A stretch of 64,000 nucleotides of DNA from NCBI GenBank assembly GCA_026391655.1, contig JAPLDR010000048.1:1-64000 (forward strand). The letters run 5' to 3'. Below, piece after piece: positions 26,865 to 36,552 of the stretch; position 1 is the stretch's first letter; each line of letters opens with the position of its first letter. Below the pieces are notes generated by a model, which saw only the letters and a program-made list of their open reading frames with translations, did no database searches and was not told the origin of the DNA. Made by a program: the position numbers and the translations under genes. The stretch comes from Bacteroidia bacterium (GTDB lineage: Bacteria; Bacteroidota; Bacteroidia; Bacteroidales; Prolixibacteraceae).

Positions 26865-27272
26865 CTATAGGGAATTGGCCATTTGATTTTTGTTAACATT
26901 TTTGATGACCACATCAAATCCCCATTCGGCTAACTTTTGCTCCTGACTCCCGTTCAAACCCAAGAGTATATCCCTGGCACTTGTCAGGGTGGAAAAGACG
27001 GTACCTGGTGTTTTCGCGTTCTGCGACTTGTCGATACCGATGCTCAGACAAGCACGTTGATTCAATACTTCGGCATGTTCGCGAAGGATTTTTGCCCCCT
27101 CCCGTCTTCTGATGCCATACCTGAGTTTTTCAGCGAATGTTTCCATATCGAGTATGCTCAAAGGACTTGCTGTACCTAATTCGAGATGTTTTTTCAATAA
27201 ATCTTCCCCTATCTTTGTTAACACATCCGGCATACAATCGGGGATTTCGACTTTAATAGAAGTTTTACTCAT
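26865..27272 (-). CDS. Hypothetical protein of 135 aa
   Basis: I do not recognise a named family. It is soluble, with no signal or TM segment, and probably all-helical. It has a long central helix rich in charged residues (DMETFAEKLRYGIRRREGAKILREHAEVLNQRACLSIGID) and a C-terminal GSQEQKLAEWGFDVVIK motif that I associate with small uncharacterised Bacteroidota proteins. Codon use looks like its neighbours. It stands alone, with no close gene on the same strand. The gap between it and the DUF1456 gene (26679-26864) holds no feature I can support. Confidence 0.6.
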   Translation of the reverse strand: MSKTSIKVEIPDCMPDVLTKIGEDLLKKHLELGTASPLSILDMETFAEKLRYGIRRREGAKILREHAEVLNQRACLSIGIDKSQNAKTPGTVFSTLTSARDILLGLNGSQEQKLAEWGFDVVIKNVNKNQMANSL

Positions 27273-27688
27273 TGCTTAAGAGTTTTTAATGTTAGTAAAT
27301 TGATAAATTGAATAAGACAGATAAACGTCAGTATATTTTGTATTGACGTGATGATATATTGAACCGGTTTTTACTGGATTGCAGTACCCTGAGTTTTTCA
27401 TTTTAATTGATAAGAATTAATTCATTAAAGATTTCAACTACTATTAATAGGAATCACCCGCAATTTGTTACCCTGTTTTTCAATATTTTTTCAATATTTT
27501 TTAATTTTTATTTTAAATGGGGTTTAAATGTTGTGTTATTTATTTACCTTATGGCGTTTATTTTGACTTGAATGCATTAATGTTTAGCTGTATAGTATGA
27601 AAAAACGTAATACCTGTACTAAAATGTCATTAAGACATAAAAAATGTGCTGTTAGTCATCTGAAAGTTTGCAAACATATCATTCGGAC
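27273..27688. other. AT-rich intergenic region, no gene seen
   Basis: About 415 bases with very high A+T and no credible open frame. It lies upstream of the 135-aa gene and downstream of the PAP2 gene (both minus strand), so it should hold the former's promoter. Confidence 0.5.
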
Positions 27689-27735
27689 TTGTATTGATAT
27701 CTTCAATACAAAAAATGACCTTTGCAGTGGTCATT
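27689..27735 (-). terminator. Terminator of the PAP2 gene, with a second hairpin
   Basis: On the minus strand, aatgacc/ggtcatt (27729-27735 with 27714-27720) forms a hairpin followed by tttttt. Just beyond it, ttgtattga (27689-27697) and tcaatacaa (27703-27711) form a second perfect 9-bp hairpin. Confidence 0.75.
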
Positions 27736-27773
27736 CAAATATTTGATTAAGTTCAGGGAAAGAGTCGCCGCGA

Positions 27774-28466
27774 TTAATGCGGGATCACGTCATTTTGTAG
27801 CAGCAGTGCCACTATCCCGATGCACATGATGATAACGAACAGACCTACTTCGATGATCCGGTTGGCTTCTCTGTCTTTGAGTGGATTTCGGGCAAAAAGG
27901 TTAACCGGGCTTAACCTTGATTCTGCGTAATTTAGTAACTTGAAAATTCCAATGCCAACACCGACTCCCAAAAGAGCACCACCCAGTATATCCCCCGGAT
28001 AATGAACACCCAAATAAACCCGTGTGTAGGCAATCATCATTGCCCACGGCAAAATAAACGCCGTATACCTGCGGTTTCGAAACAATAACGAGGTAAAAGT
28101 TGCTATTGCAAAGGTGTTGGCTGCATGAGCCGAAACAAAGCCGTAGAGTCCTCCTTTTCTGAAAAAGACATGGACAAGCTGGCTAAAGGCCGGGTCGTTT
28201 GACGGACGCAAACGCTGTACAGTGTGTTTCAGCAAATTGGAAAACTGATCAGCAAACAAGATCAAAAGGATAACAGATACAAAAATAAAGAGCGATTTCT
28301 TCCCGTATTTCTTTCCGATGATGAAAAGGATAGTTCCATAAAACAGTATCCAGATTGGAGTCAGCGTAAACAAAGTCATGGAATAATCCCATAATGGGCT
28401 GTGAATGCCGTTCAGAAAAAGAAAAAGATCTTTGTCCCAGCTTTTAAGCAGATTGAGAAATTCCAT
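27774..28466 (-). CDS. PAP2-family membrane phosphatase
   Basis: 230 aa with about six membrane helices. The three phosphatase motifs are present in slightly altered form: KHTVQRLRP (KxxxxxxRP), GFVSAHAANTF (the PSGH motif, here SAHA) and TRVYLGVHYPGD (SRxxxxxHxxxD with Thr for Ser). Such proteins remove phosphate from lipid phosphates or undecaprenyl diphosphate at the outer face of the inner membrane. The catalytic His residues in motifs 2 and 3 are kept. It starts 14 bp after obgE on the same strand and is last in that series. Confidence 0.85.
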   Translation of the reverse strand: MEFLNLLKSWDKDLFLFLNGIHSPLWDYSMTLFTLTPIWILFYGTILFIIGKKYGKKSLFIFVSVILLILFADQFSNLLKHTVQRLRPSNDPAFSQLVHVFFRKGGLYGFVSAHAANTFAIATFTSLLFRNRRYTAFILPWAMMIAYTRVYLGVHYPGDILGGALLGVGVGIGIFKLLNYAESRLSPVNLFARNPLKDREANRIIEVGLFVIIMCIGIVALLLQNDVIPH

Positions 28467-28480
28467 AATTGTTATAGTAT

Positions 28481-29467
28481 TTAGCTATTTAGCGATTTCC
28501 AGATCAAATCTTTCAGTTCAACGATTCCACTTCCGGAGATTGAGGAGAAAAAAATGTGTGGAATCTCCTTCATCTCTTTGCTGATATCGTTCATTAAGTC
28601 CTTATCGAGCAGATCACTTTTTGAAATGGCTACGATGCGTTGTTTATCAAGAAGATCCGGATTAAACTGTTGCAGTTCGTTTAATAGAATCTGATACTCG
28701 TTGTAATGGTTGTTGCTGTCGGCAGGTATCAGAAACAGGAGAATGGAATTTCTTTCGATATGACGTAAGAACCTTAATCCTAAACCTTTTCCTTCGTGTG
28801 CTCCTTCGATAATTCCCGGAATATCGGCCATCACAAACGATTGATTATCGCGATATGCTACGATTCCCAGATTGGGAACCAATGTCGTAAACGGGTAATC
28901 CGCTATTTCGGGTTTTGCAGCAGAAACAATTGAAAGTAATGTTGATTTTCCGGCATTCGGGAAACCTACCAAACCTACATCGGCCAGAATTTTTAGTTCC
29001 AGAATTTTCCATCCCTCGTGGAAATCTTCACCAGGCTGAGCAAACCGGGGAGTTTGCATAGTCGACGATTTAAAGTTCGTATTGCCCAATCCTCCACGTC
29101 CACCTTTGGCTATGATCACCATTTCTCCGTCGGTGTTGATCTCAAAAAGTACTTCGCCTGTTTCTGCATCTTTGGCAATAGTTCCGAGCGGCACGTCAAG
29201 AATGATGTCTTCTCCGTCTTTACCTGTACTTCGGGATGCCCCTCCGGAGCCTCCGTATTCTGCGATGATATGTTTTCTGTATTTTAGATGAAGGAGTGTC
29301 CACATCTGCTTATTACCGCGAAGGATAATGTGGCCTCCGCGTCCGCCGTCACCACCGTCAGGTCCACCCTTGGGAGCAAATTTCTCGCGTCGGAAGTGTC
29401 GCGATCCCGTGCCTCCGTGTCCCGAACGGACCATTATTTTTACGTAGTCGACAAAATTCGAATCCAT
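28481..29467 (-). CDS. obgE: Obg/CgtA GTPase
   Basis: 328 aa. Residues 1-157 form the glycine-rich Obg fold ([37 protein letters not shown]); a GTPase domain follows with G1 [10 protein letters not shown]3 [16 protein letters not shown], and the SKSD G4 variant. There is no C-terminal OCT domain, as usual in Bacteroidota. The enzyme helps 50S ribosome maturation and stress control. It is part of a minus-strand series hpt, adk, obgE, PAP2 with short gaps (23, 73 and 14 bp). Confidence 0.95.
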   Translation of the reverse strand: MDSNFVDYVKIMVRSGHGGTGSRHFRREKFAPKGGPDGGDGGRGGHIILRGNKQMWTLLHLKYRKHIIAEYGGSGGASRSTGKDGEDIILDVPLGTIAKDAETGEVLFEINTDGEMVIIAKGGRGGLGNTNFKSSTMQTPRFAQPGEDFHEGWKILELKILADVGLVGFPNAGKSTLLSIVSAAKPEIADYPFTTLVPNLGIVAYRDNQSFVMADIPGIIEGAHEGKGLGLRFLRHIERNSILLFLIPADSNNHYNEYQILLNELQQFNPDLLDKQRIVAISKSDLLDKDLMNDISKEMKEIPHIFFSSISGSGIVELKDLIWKSLNS

Positions 29468-29540
29468 TTTCAGATCTTAAATAGATCTGCAAAAGTACGC
29501 TCTTAATTCGAGATAATAAAAAATGATCAAAAAGTGAGGA

Positions 29541-30113
29541 TTATAGCTCTTCCACTGCGTCACTTAACCTGGCAGCAATTTCGTCCACCGCTCCAATTCC
29601 ATGAATCGGATGATATTTCCCCTGACTTTCGTAATAGCTGATGATCGGAGCTGTTTTTTCGTTGTAAACATTGATCCGGTTTTCGATGGTTGCGGCATCG
29701 GCATCATCACATCTGCCTGATGTTAAACCTCTTTTGAACAAACGACCGATCAACTCTTCTTTTTCCACTTCGAGGCAAAGCATGACCGAAACTTTTGAAT
29801 GGTGCTTCCGAAGGAGGTCATCGAGGGCTTTAGCCTGTGGAACTGTTCTGGGAAAACCGTCGAAGATAAACCCTACAGTAGTCTTAGGTTTTTTCAGCTT
29901 TGATTCAATCATTGAGATGACTATAGAATCGGGAACTAACTCCCCTTTACTGATAATTTCGTTCGCAATTCGTCCAAGATCGGTTTGAGCAGCAATTTCC
30001 TGCCGTAAAAGATCTCCGGTTGACAAATGAACTAAATTGAATGTCCGGGCTAAATAAATTGCCTGTGTACCTTTACCAGCACCAGGGGGGCCAAATAGTA
30101 CTAAATTAAGCAT
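29541..30113 (-). CDS. adk: Adenylate kinase
   Basis: 190 aa. Balances ATP + AMP with 2 ADP in the cytosol. P-loop GPPGAGKGTQ at residues 7-16, AMP-binding HLSTGDLLRQEI, and DGFPRTVPQA. It is the short form without the zinc-type LID insert (GRLFKRGLTSGRCDDADAATIENR is the short LID). It is 23 bp from hpt and 73 bp from obgE, all on the same strand. Confidence 0.95.
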   Translation of the reverse strand: MLNLVLFGPPGAGKGTQAIYLARTFNLVHLSTGDLLRQEIAAQTDLGRIANEIISKGELVPDSIVISMIESKLKKPKTTVGFIFDGFPRTVPQAKALDDLLRKHHSKVSVMLCLEVEKEELIGRLFKRGLTSGRCDDADAATIENRINVYNEKTAPIISYYESQGKYHPIHGIGAVDEIAARLSDAVEEL

Positions 30114-30136
30114 TTCGATAATAATTAATTTTTAGA

Positions 30137-30679
30137 TTACTCTTTTACGAGTGTGTAAATATCTTTAAGGTTTCGTCCTCTTCGGTCGTAATCGAGTCCA
30201 AATCCGACGATAAAATCGTTAGGAATCTCTATTCCTACATAGTCAAGTTTAATGTCTTCTTTCAAAGCGTCGGGTTTAAAAAGTAGTGTGGCGACTTTTA
30301 CCTCTTTGGCTCCTTTTTCAATCAAACACTCAATCACACCTTTGATCGTATGACCTGTATCAACAATATCTTCCATGATTACTACGGTCCGTCCTGTTAT
30401 CACCTCGTTGAGTCCGATTAATTCTTTGACCTCCCCTGTAGAACTTAGTCCGGCGTAAGATGTCAGTTTTAGAAATGAGATTTCTGCATCTGTCAATTCA
30501 AGTTCTTTCATTAATTCAGCGGCAAACATAAATGCGCCATTCAAAATGCAGATGAAAAGTGTCTCTTTCCCTTCCAGATCTTTTTTCATAGTATCAGCCA
30601 TCAGTTTGATAGCCATTTGAATATCTGCATTTGGCAGCGAGATTTCAAACTCTTTATCCCAAAGCTTAACTCGTTTCAT
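30137..30679 (-). CDS. hpt: Hypoxanthine phosphoribosyltransferase
   Basis: 180 aa. Purine salvage: makes IMP (and GMP) from the base and PRPP. The PRPP loop VVIMEDIVDTGHTIKG is near residue 100, LNGAFMFAAEL near 45, and IEIPNDFIVGFGLDYDRRGRNL near 150 is the base-binding end. First gene of the hpt-adk-obgE-PAP2 series; faces away from purE across 313 bp. Confidence 0.93.
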   Translation of the reverse strand: MKRVKLWDKEFEISLPNADIQMAIKLMADTMKKDLEGKETLFICILNGAFMFAAELMKELELTDAEISFLKLTSYAGLSSTGEVKELIGLNEVITGRTVVIMEDIVDTGHTIKGVIECLIEKGAKEVKVATLLFKPDALKEDIKLDYVGIEIPNDFIVGFGLDYDRRGRNLKDIYTLVKE

Positions 30680-30992
30680 ACGGTAATAATTTGTTTTTTA
30701 ATTGTCGCATGGAATTCGCATGAAGTTTATTATCATCCCTATGGGTGATTCAGAAATCATGCTCATTTCATTTTTCTTTATTTATCCCTTACGGGGAAAA
30801 TTGTAAATGGGTGTTTATTATTAAGTATAACTCAAACCACGAGTTAAGCAGACAAAGATAGAAATTCTTTTAATCGGAAAGTAATAATACGCAGAGATGC
30901 AGTAATTGATAATGATTGTTTAAAATTGATTATTTTTGACTTCTTCATATATCACTAAGGATAGTATTGTAAACCATCATTGAAAAGTAATT
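30680..30992. other. Divergent promoter region of hpt and purE
   Basis: 313 bp between two purine genes transcribed apart. tagtattg at 30962-30969, 23 nt before the purE ATG, is a near match to the -7 box, with ttttgac at 30935-30940 as a loosely spaced -33. A small inverted repeat taactc/gagtta lies near 30835-30855. No coding frame. Confidence 0.4.
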
Positions 30993-31499
30993 ATGAATCC
31001 AAAAGTTAGTATAATAATGGGAAGTACTTCTGATCTTCCTGTAATGGAGGGTGCAGCACGGATTTTGAATGATTTTGAAATCCCGTTTGAGATGAATGCA
31101 CTATCTGCCCACCGTACTCCGGAAGAGGTCGAAAAGTTTGCCAAAGGTGCTTTTGGGCGTGGAATCAAAGTAATTATTGCAGCTGCCGGAATGGCGGCTC
31201 ATTTGCCGGGCGTAATTGCGGCGATGACCCCTATTCCTGTAATTGGGGTACCCATTAAATCAAGTCTCGAAGGGTGGGATGCTATATTAGCTATCCTCCA
31301 GATGCCTTTTGGTATCCCTGTTGCAACAGTGGCCCTCAACGGGGCTGGAAATGCGGCAGTACTTGCTGCCCAGATTATTGCCTCAGGTGATGAGCTACTG
31401 ATGGCCAAACTGATTGCATTTAAAGAAAACCTGAAATTGAAAATTGTTGAGGCTAACACCGAATTGTCGAAAGTAAAATTTCCCTATAAAACGAATTAA
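30993..31499 (+). CDS. purE: N5-carboxyaminoimidazole ribonucleotide mutase
   Basis: 168 aa, class I PurE. Moves the carboxyl group of N5-CAIR to give CAIR in purine synthesis. Motifs IIMGSTSDLP at residue 6, NALSAHRTPEEV near 37, and IAAAGMAAHLPGVIAAMT near 66 with the catalytic His. No purK follows; a hairpin at 31536-31565 ends the transcript. Confidence 0.95.
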   Translation: MNPKVSIIMGSTSDLPVMEGAARILNDFEIPFEMNALSAHRTPEEVEKFAKGAFGRGIKVIIAAAGMAAHLPGVIAAMTPIPVIGVPIKSSLEGWDAILAILQMPFGIPVATVALNGAGNAAVLAAQIIASGDELLMAKLIAFKENLKLKIVEANTELSKVKFPYKTN

Positions 31500-31535
31500 A
31501 AAAAATCCCCTTTATATTTATTTTTTTTGTATATT

Positions 31536-31569
31536 AGAGGAGGTGATCTGGTATTAACCTCCTCTTTTG
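31536..31569 (+). terminator. Terminator of purE
   Basis: agaggaggt (31536-31544) pairs with acctcctct (31557-31565), followed by tttg and more T. It lies in the open frame upstream of 31641, which supports the later start chosen for the next gene. Confidence 0.7.
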
Positions 31570-31640
31570 TTTTTGGGAATTTTCTGTTTGGGAAAACTTA
31601 CCTCAAAGGGGAATTTGCGCTTTTATTGCGCAAAATTAAG

Positions 31641-32474
31641 ATGATAGGAGCAACTGTAAAAACCTGGCTGCTAACCCTCGCTTTATTTTTCACCTTTTTT
31701 TCGAAGGGTTATCCGATCGGAGAGGAAACTCAGATTGGAGCGAGAGAAGTTTCACTTGGTAATGCAGCAGTAGCGCTCATTTCTCCGTTTTCGGTTTTTC
31801 ATAACCAGGCCGCCCTGGCCTGGATTAATCACATCTCTGTTGCAATTGATTATCGTCAACCCTTTCTTATTGCAGGATTTGCAGCCAAGGCGCTTGCTGC
31901 AGTAATTCCTACACCAGTCTCAAACTTTGCTTTTAGCGTACAACAGAAAGGTATACAGGGTTATAACGAGTCGCGTTTTGGTTTTGCCATGGCCAGGACA
32001 TTTGGCAAAAGATTTTCTGCTGGTTTACAGTTCAACTATTTTATGGTCGATTTTCCTGAACAGGGGAGTAGCAGAGGGACTTTTCTGATTGAATTCGGTA
32101 TGCTGTTCCAAACTACAAATAACGTTTCAATTGGTCTTCATATATTCAATCCTGCGCGTGCTTTAATTGAATCACTCAATCTAACATCCAATCTACCTGT
32201 AAGTGCTACTGCCGGTATCGCTTTAAAGCCGTCGGCCAACCTTGTTTTAGGAAGCGCGATTTCATATTGTATCGATAATCCTTTGAATATCAGAATGGGT
32301 ATTGAATACCAGTTTTCAGATAGTTTTTTCCTTCGGGGCGGACTTTCAGGGAAACCTATTCAACACTCAGCAGGTATTGGTTACAAGTGCAAGTTTTTTG
32401 CTACTGATTTTGCTTTGGTTCATCACGAAACCTTAGGCTACACCCCTTCTTTCTCTTTGGTCTTAAATTTTTGA
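31641..32474 (+). CDS. PorV/PorQ-like outer-membrane beta-barrel protein
   Basis: 277 aa from the ATG at 31641. The frame is open from 31527, but the upstream part contains the purE terminator and no signal peptide, whereas MIGATVKTWLLTLALFFTFFSKGYP is a good signal sequence. The mature part starts IGAREVSLGNAAVALISPFSVFHNQAALAW, the pattern of the PorV-like barrel family. Relatives act in outer-membrane assembly and type IX secretion. The next gene starts 2 bp after this stop, so the two probably work together. Confidence 0.7.
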   Translation: MIGATVKTWLLTLALFFTFFSKGYPIGEETQIGAREVSLGNAAVALISPFSVFHNQAALAWINHISVAIDYRQPFLIAGFAAKALAAVIPTPVSNFAFSVQQKGIQGYNESRFGFAMARTFGKRFSAGLQFNYFMVDFPEQGSSRGTFLIEFGMLFQTTNNVSIGLHIFNPARALIESLNLTSNLPVSATAGIALKPSANLVLGSAISYCIDNPLNIRMGIEYQFSDSFFLRGGLSGKPIQHSAGIGYKCKFFATDFALVHHETLGYTPSFSLVLNF

Positions 32475-32476
32475 TT

Positions 32477-34486
32477 ATGGGCTGGAAATCAAAATATCTG
32501 ATCTTGTTATTTATGGTTATTTTTCACCAGGGTCTCTCACAAAACAAAGATGAGGAAAAAGAGAAACAAATAGAACAAGCTATTGAGTCGATTGCAGAAT
32601 CGGATGAAGTCGATATTACGAACTCGGTTATATTGGAAGATATTACCAAAAATGCTGAACATCAGATAAATATCAATATGGCTTCGGCCGGGGAGCTAGA
32701 GCAGCTTAATGTTTTGGATTTTAGGCAAATTCAAAATATAATCCTATACCGGAAGCAAAATGGTTATTTTGTTTCTAACTATGAGTTGGCAGCTGTTGAA
32801 GGGATGACACCCGAAGTTATAGAATCATTGACTCCGTTTATCACGTTTAATGTGCCATCCGATTCAATTGCATACTCGCGTAAAGGAGTGTATCAGCGCG
32901 TAATTTTGAGGGTTAGAACTGCTTTCCCGCAAGCCAAAGGCTACAGTTCCGTTTCGGAAAGTAAAGGTGCCGTTTATCCAGGTTCACAGGTATCACTATA
33001 CAGTCGTTATCACCTTGAGATCCCAGGAAAATTTGAGTTTGGTTTAATTACCGACAATGATGCGGGAGAAGAGTTATTCAAGGGAAGCAATAAGATAGGA
33101 TTTGACTATTATTCAGGCTTTATCTCGTGGAAAGGCCGGGGATTCCTAAAGCAGGTGACGGTCGGTGATTATCTTTTACGGTTCGGTCAGGGAGTGAATT
33201 ACTGGACAGGTTCGGGACTTGGAAAATCAGGCAATGTATTGGGAATTATGAAATCGGGTCAGGGGATCCGGCCTTACACTTCGACTGACGAAAACCGCTT
33301 TTTCAGAGGAATTTCAACAATGATGGGTTGCGGGCCGTTTAAGCTGATTCTTTTTTATTCAAATAAAAATCGGGATGCCAATATCATTTCAGACCCGGAA
33401 GCCAATGACTGGTATTTTACTTCGCTTCAAACCTCAGGCTATCACCGCACTATTTCCGAGATAGAAGATGAAAAGAGTGTTAATGAGCAAATTGCAGGAG
33501 GTTATAGCGAGTTGAGATTTAGAAAATTCAGAGTAGGAACATTGTTTGTTTTTCAGCAGTTTGGTCTGCCAATGGAGGCCGGTACTTCGCCATATAAGGC
33601 TAAAAGTTTTTCGGGCAGCGAAAATTTTAATGCAGGTATCGACTATCAATTGGCACTTCATGATATCCAGTTTTTTGGCGAAGCAGGTTTGTCAAAAAGT
33701 TTGAAACCGGGTGGTATTCAAGGAATTGTGTGGCATGCGCATCCTCAGATCAGCATTGCAACTTGTTATCGATATTTTGATTCCGGTTTTCACACCTTCT
33801 ATGGAAGTTCGCTATCCGAAAGTTCAGGGAATCGTAATGAAACCGGTTTTTACACAGGAGTGATGCTTTATCCCCTTCCCAAAATGAAGATCTCATGTTA
33901 TGTTGATATATACCATTTTCCGTGGCTGACTTACAGTACGATGTCTCCAGGCAGCGGTTACGATTATATGGCACAGGTAGATATCGCATTGTCCAGAAAG
34001 TTTTCGCTTTATATCAAAGGAAAATACGAGTCTAAACCACAGAAGACGAGCATATCAACAGGTGTTGTAGCCGATTACGACGAAATGACGACCAAACTCA
34101 GAATTCATACAGAATATATTGTCAACGAAAAGCTTACGCTGCGTTCACGATTCGAATATGCCGGTTATTCATTTAACGACACACATGAAGATGGATTTCT
34201 GGTCTTTCAGGATATCATCTATGCACCGTTTCGGCGATTGAATTTATGGTTCAGGTATGCATGGTTTAATACAGATGGCTATAATTCACGCATTTACACC
34301 TATGAGAACGATTTGTTGTACAGTTTTTCGATTCCTGAGTTTCACGGCAAGGGACACCGGATATATCTCAATCTGAAATGGTCTCCAGTTTCCCGGATCA
34401 CTACCTATCTAAAAGCTGGCTGTACGATACACGAAGGAGTATCATCGTGGGGTTCCGGCAATGATGCTACTTCCGGAAACAAATGA
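32477..34486 (+). CDS. Helix-hairpin-helix protein with C-terminal beta-barrel
   Basis: 669 aa from ATG 32477; the signal peptide ends near GLSQ. Residues about 60-130 contain ININMASAGELEQLNVLDFRQIQNIILYRKQNG and NYELAAVEGMTPEVI, ComEA-like HhH motifs. The remaining 530 residues alternate in beta strands with aromatic girdles, typical of an outer-membrane barrel. Proteins with this layout are widespread in Bacteroidota and uncharacterised as far as I know. Tight coupling with the PorV-like gene suggests a shared outer-membrane complex. Binding of DNA is suggested only by the HhH and is speculative. Confidence 0.7.
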   Translation: MGWKSKYLILLFMVIFHQGLSQNKDEEKEKQIEQAIESIAESDEVDITNSVILEDITKNAEHQININMASAGELEQLNVLDFRQIQNIILYRKQNGYFVSNYELAAVEGMTPEVIESLTPFITFNVPSDSIAYSRKGVYQRVILRVRTAFPQAKGYSSVSESKGAVYPGSQVSLYSRYHLEIPGKFEFGLITDNDAGEELFKGSNKIGFDYYSGFISWKGRGFLKQVTVGDYLLRFGQGVNYWTGSGLGKSGNVLGIMKSGQGIRPYTSTDENRFFRGISTMMGCGPFKLILFYSNKNRDANIISDPEANDWYFTSLQTSGYHRTISEIEDEKSVNEQIAGGYSELRFRKFRVGTLFVFQQFGLPMEAGTSPYKAKSFSGSENFNAGIDYQLALHDIQFFGEAGLSKSLKPGGIQGIVWHAHPQISIATCYRYFDSGFHTFYGSSLSESSGNRNETGFYTGVMLYPLPKMKISCYVDIYHFPWLTYSTMSPGSGYDYMAQVDIALSRKFSLYIKGKYESKPQKTSISTGVVADYDEMTTKLRIHTEYIVNEKLTLRSRFEYAGYSFNDTHEDGFLVFQDIIYAPFRRLNLWFRYAWFNTDGYNSRIYTYENDLLYSFSIPEFHGKGHRIYLNLKWSPVSRITTYLKAGCTIHEGVSSWGSGNDATSGNK

Positions 34487-34511
34487 ATAGAGTTGAAGGG
34501 ACAACTCTATT
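34486..34511 (+). terminator. Hairpin ending the outer-membrane gene pair
   Basis: aatagagttg (34486-34495) pairs with caactctatt (34502-34511), loop aaggga, starting at the last base of the stop codon. T-rich sequence follows but no continuous T-run. Confidence 0.55.
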
Positions 34512-34679
34512 TCAGGTTTTGATTTATTTGAATTGTCACCCGGGTTTTTTATAGTTTTAAATCAGATAGTTAGTTGATTTTTTCGGATAAATCCAATAAT
34601 TTTCATAAGTTATTCACATGAACAGCTATTTTTGTACATTTGTTTAGACTTCTAACAGGTAAAATTAAACTGCAAAAAT

Positions 34680-35840
34680 ATGTTGGTTTCGAATGAGTTC
34701 GATGAAATAAGGCCTTATTACGATGAAGAGGTTCCTGAATACATGAACAAGTTATTGGCTGATCCGGTTTTTGCCAGAGTATTAAAAAACTTTTTTGTTG
34801 ATGATGCTAAAATTCAAGAAATCAGAGAAGCTATGCTTCAAACACGAAATGTTGAGTCATTTCAATTGAGGTTTATGATGCCTTTTCTCGAAAATATTCT
34901 CAATTCGAGTACCAGAGGCTTAACAGTAGGTGGTCTTGAAAATCTTAAAAAAGACGAGAGTTATTTATATATTTCCAATCACCGCGATATTGTTCTTGAT
35001 TCTGCCTTACTAAATGTCCAGATGTACAAATATGGTTACAATTCCACGGAAATTGCCATGGGAAGTAATTTGCTGGTATATCAGTGGATTGAGGATTTAT
35101 CGCGGGTGAATCGTTCGTTTATTGTCAAGCGGAATGTTCCTGTCAGGGAAACGCTCGAAGCTTCAAAACTTCTCTCGGCCTATATCAGGCAAACAATTAC
35201 CCATAATGGGAATTCAATTTGGATTGCTCAGCGTGAAGGGCGTTCAAAAGATGGTTTGGATCAGACATCGCCGGCGTTACTGAAAATGCTGAATATGTCG
35301 AATAATCAGGAATTTGTTCAGGGATTTCAGGAATTGCGAATTGTTCCGATGACTATCGCTTATGAAATTGAACCTTGTGGCAACGAAAAGGTAGCAGAAT
35401 TGTTGAAACGTCAGTCTGATCCGGGTTTCCGAAAATCGGAGAAAGATGATTTGTTAAGCATGATTAGTGGATTGAAAAACCAAAAAGGGAGGATTCAAAT
35501 TCAATTTGGTACCCCGATCAGCCGAAGTGAGCTTAAAGAACTTTCGGCAGAGGGACACATCAACGATCGGTTAAAACGGCTTGCTGATTACATTGACAGG
35601 CAGATATACACAAACTACAGACTCTTCCCGAACAATTATATTGCCTACGATTTATACTACAATTGTAATAAGTACATCGACAAATATACCACTGAGGAAC
35701 AAAAATTGTTTATTGAACTAACCCACCAAAGGCTAAAGCTTGTGAACGAAGATCGCGCGGAGGCCATGGATTTATGGCTGAAAATGTATTCCACACCTGT
35801 TTATAGTTTTGAAAATTGTTGTCAACATGATCCGGCGTGA
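34680..35840 (+). CDS. Glycerol-phosphate acyltransferase-type protein (PlsC/PlsB superfamily)
   Basis: 386 aa, no signal peptide. Acyltransferase motifs: YISNHRDIVLDSALL (block 1), NRSFIVKRN (block 2), SIWIAQREGRSKDG (block 3) and LRIVPMTIAYEIEP (block 4). It probably moves an acyl chain to a glycerol-phosphate or lysophospholipid at the inner membrane. Block 1 is NHRD where most PlsC proteins have NHxxxxD. It overlaps the next gene by 4 bp (GTGA), so they are translationally coupled. Confidence 0.8.
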   Translation: MLVSNEFDEIRPYYDEEVPEYMNKLLADPVFARVLKNFFVDDAKIQEIREAMLQTRNVESFQLRFMMPFLENILNSSTRGLTVGGLENLKKDESYLYISNHRDIVLDSALLNVQMYKYGYNSTEIAMGSNLLVYQWIEDLSRVNRSFIVKRNVPVRETLEASKLLSAYIRQTITHNGNSIWIAQREGRSKDGLDQTSPALLKMLNMSNNQEFVQGFQELRIVPMTIAYEIEPCGNEKVAELLKRQSDPGFRKSEKDDLLSMISGLKNQKGRIQIQFGTPISRSELKELSAEGHINDRLKRLADYIDRQIYTNYRLFPNNYIAYDLYYNCNKYIDKYTTEEQKLFIELTHQRLKLVNEDRAEAMDLWLKMYSTPVYSFENCCQHDPA

Positions 35841-36466
35841 GATTTGATTCGATCATCTGGGACTGGAATGGCACCTTGCTCAATGATGTTGACATTGTGA
35901 TTGACTCCATAAATAAACTATTGTTCGACCGAAATCTGGCGCCTCTCAACCTTGAGCGATATCTTGATGTATTCACATTTCCGGTTCAGGACTATTATGA
36001 AAGGATTGGTTTTGATCTGAAAAATGAGCCTTTCGAAATACCAGCAATTCAATTCATTACAATTTACAATAAGGCAGTTGAAGCATGTGGACTGCACGAT
36101 GAGGTTGTCCCGTTACTAAGCAGGTTGCGTGATCGGGGTTGCCGTCAGTTTATCCTTTCGGCGATGGAACAAATGCAGCTCGAAAAGACAGTGAGTGATA
36201 ATGGCATTGCCCGTTTTTTTGAAGATTTGTGCGGATTAGATAACCATTATGCAATGTCTAAAGTTGAAAATGGCAAGTCGCTGATCCGCAAGAGAGGTTT
36301 GAAACCGGAACAGACACTTATGGTCGGAGACACTGTTCACGACTATGAAGTGGCTAAGGCAATTGGTTGCAACTGCGTGCTTGTAGCGATAGGACACCAG
36401 TCAAAAGAACGGTTATTGAGTTCGGGAGCCAATGTGGTGGATAGCCTGGATGATATCGAGTTTTAG
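35837..36466 (+). CDS. HAD-family phosphatase (phosphoglycolate phosphatase-like)
   Basis: 209 aa starting at GTG 35837, overlapping the previous stop by 4 bp. HAD motifs: WDWNGTLLND (DxNGT variant of DxDGT, first Asp nucleophile), LSAMEQ (motif II Ser), and MVGDTVHDYEVAKAIGCN (motif IV). The cap domain is alpha-helical. Substrate unknown; the coupled acyltransferase may point to phosphate handling in lipid synthesis, but this is inference. The second residue of motif I is Trp-Asn, not Asp; such variants are seen in this subgroup. Confidence 0.8.
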   Translation: MRFDSIIWDWNGTLLNDVDIVIDSINKLLFDRNLAPLNLERYLDVFTFPVQDYYERIGFDLKNEPFEIPAIQFITIYNKAVEACGLHDEVVPLLSRLRDRGCRQFILSAMEQMQLEKTVSDNGIARFFEDLCGLDNHYAMSKVENGKSLIRKRGLKPEQTLMVGDTVHDYEVAKAIGCNCVLVAIGHQSKERLLSSGANVVDSLDDIEF

Positions 36467-36552
36467 ACACTATAACTAATTTATGAGTGAAAAATTTAAT
36501 ATCTCGATTTCTGTTTTGCCCACACAAAAGATTTCAAAACCAATTTGAATGA

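Noticed and set aside
31527-31640. 38-residue N-terminal extension of the PorV-like protein
   Set aside because: It contains the purE terminator hairpin, and the signal peptide starts at 31641.
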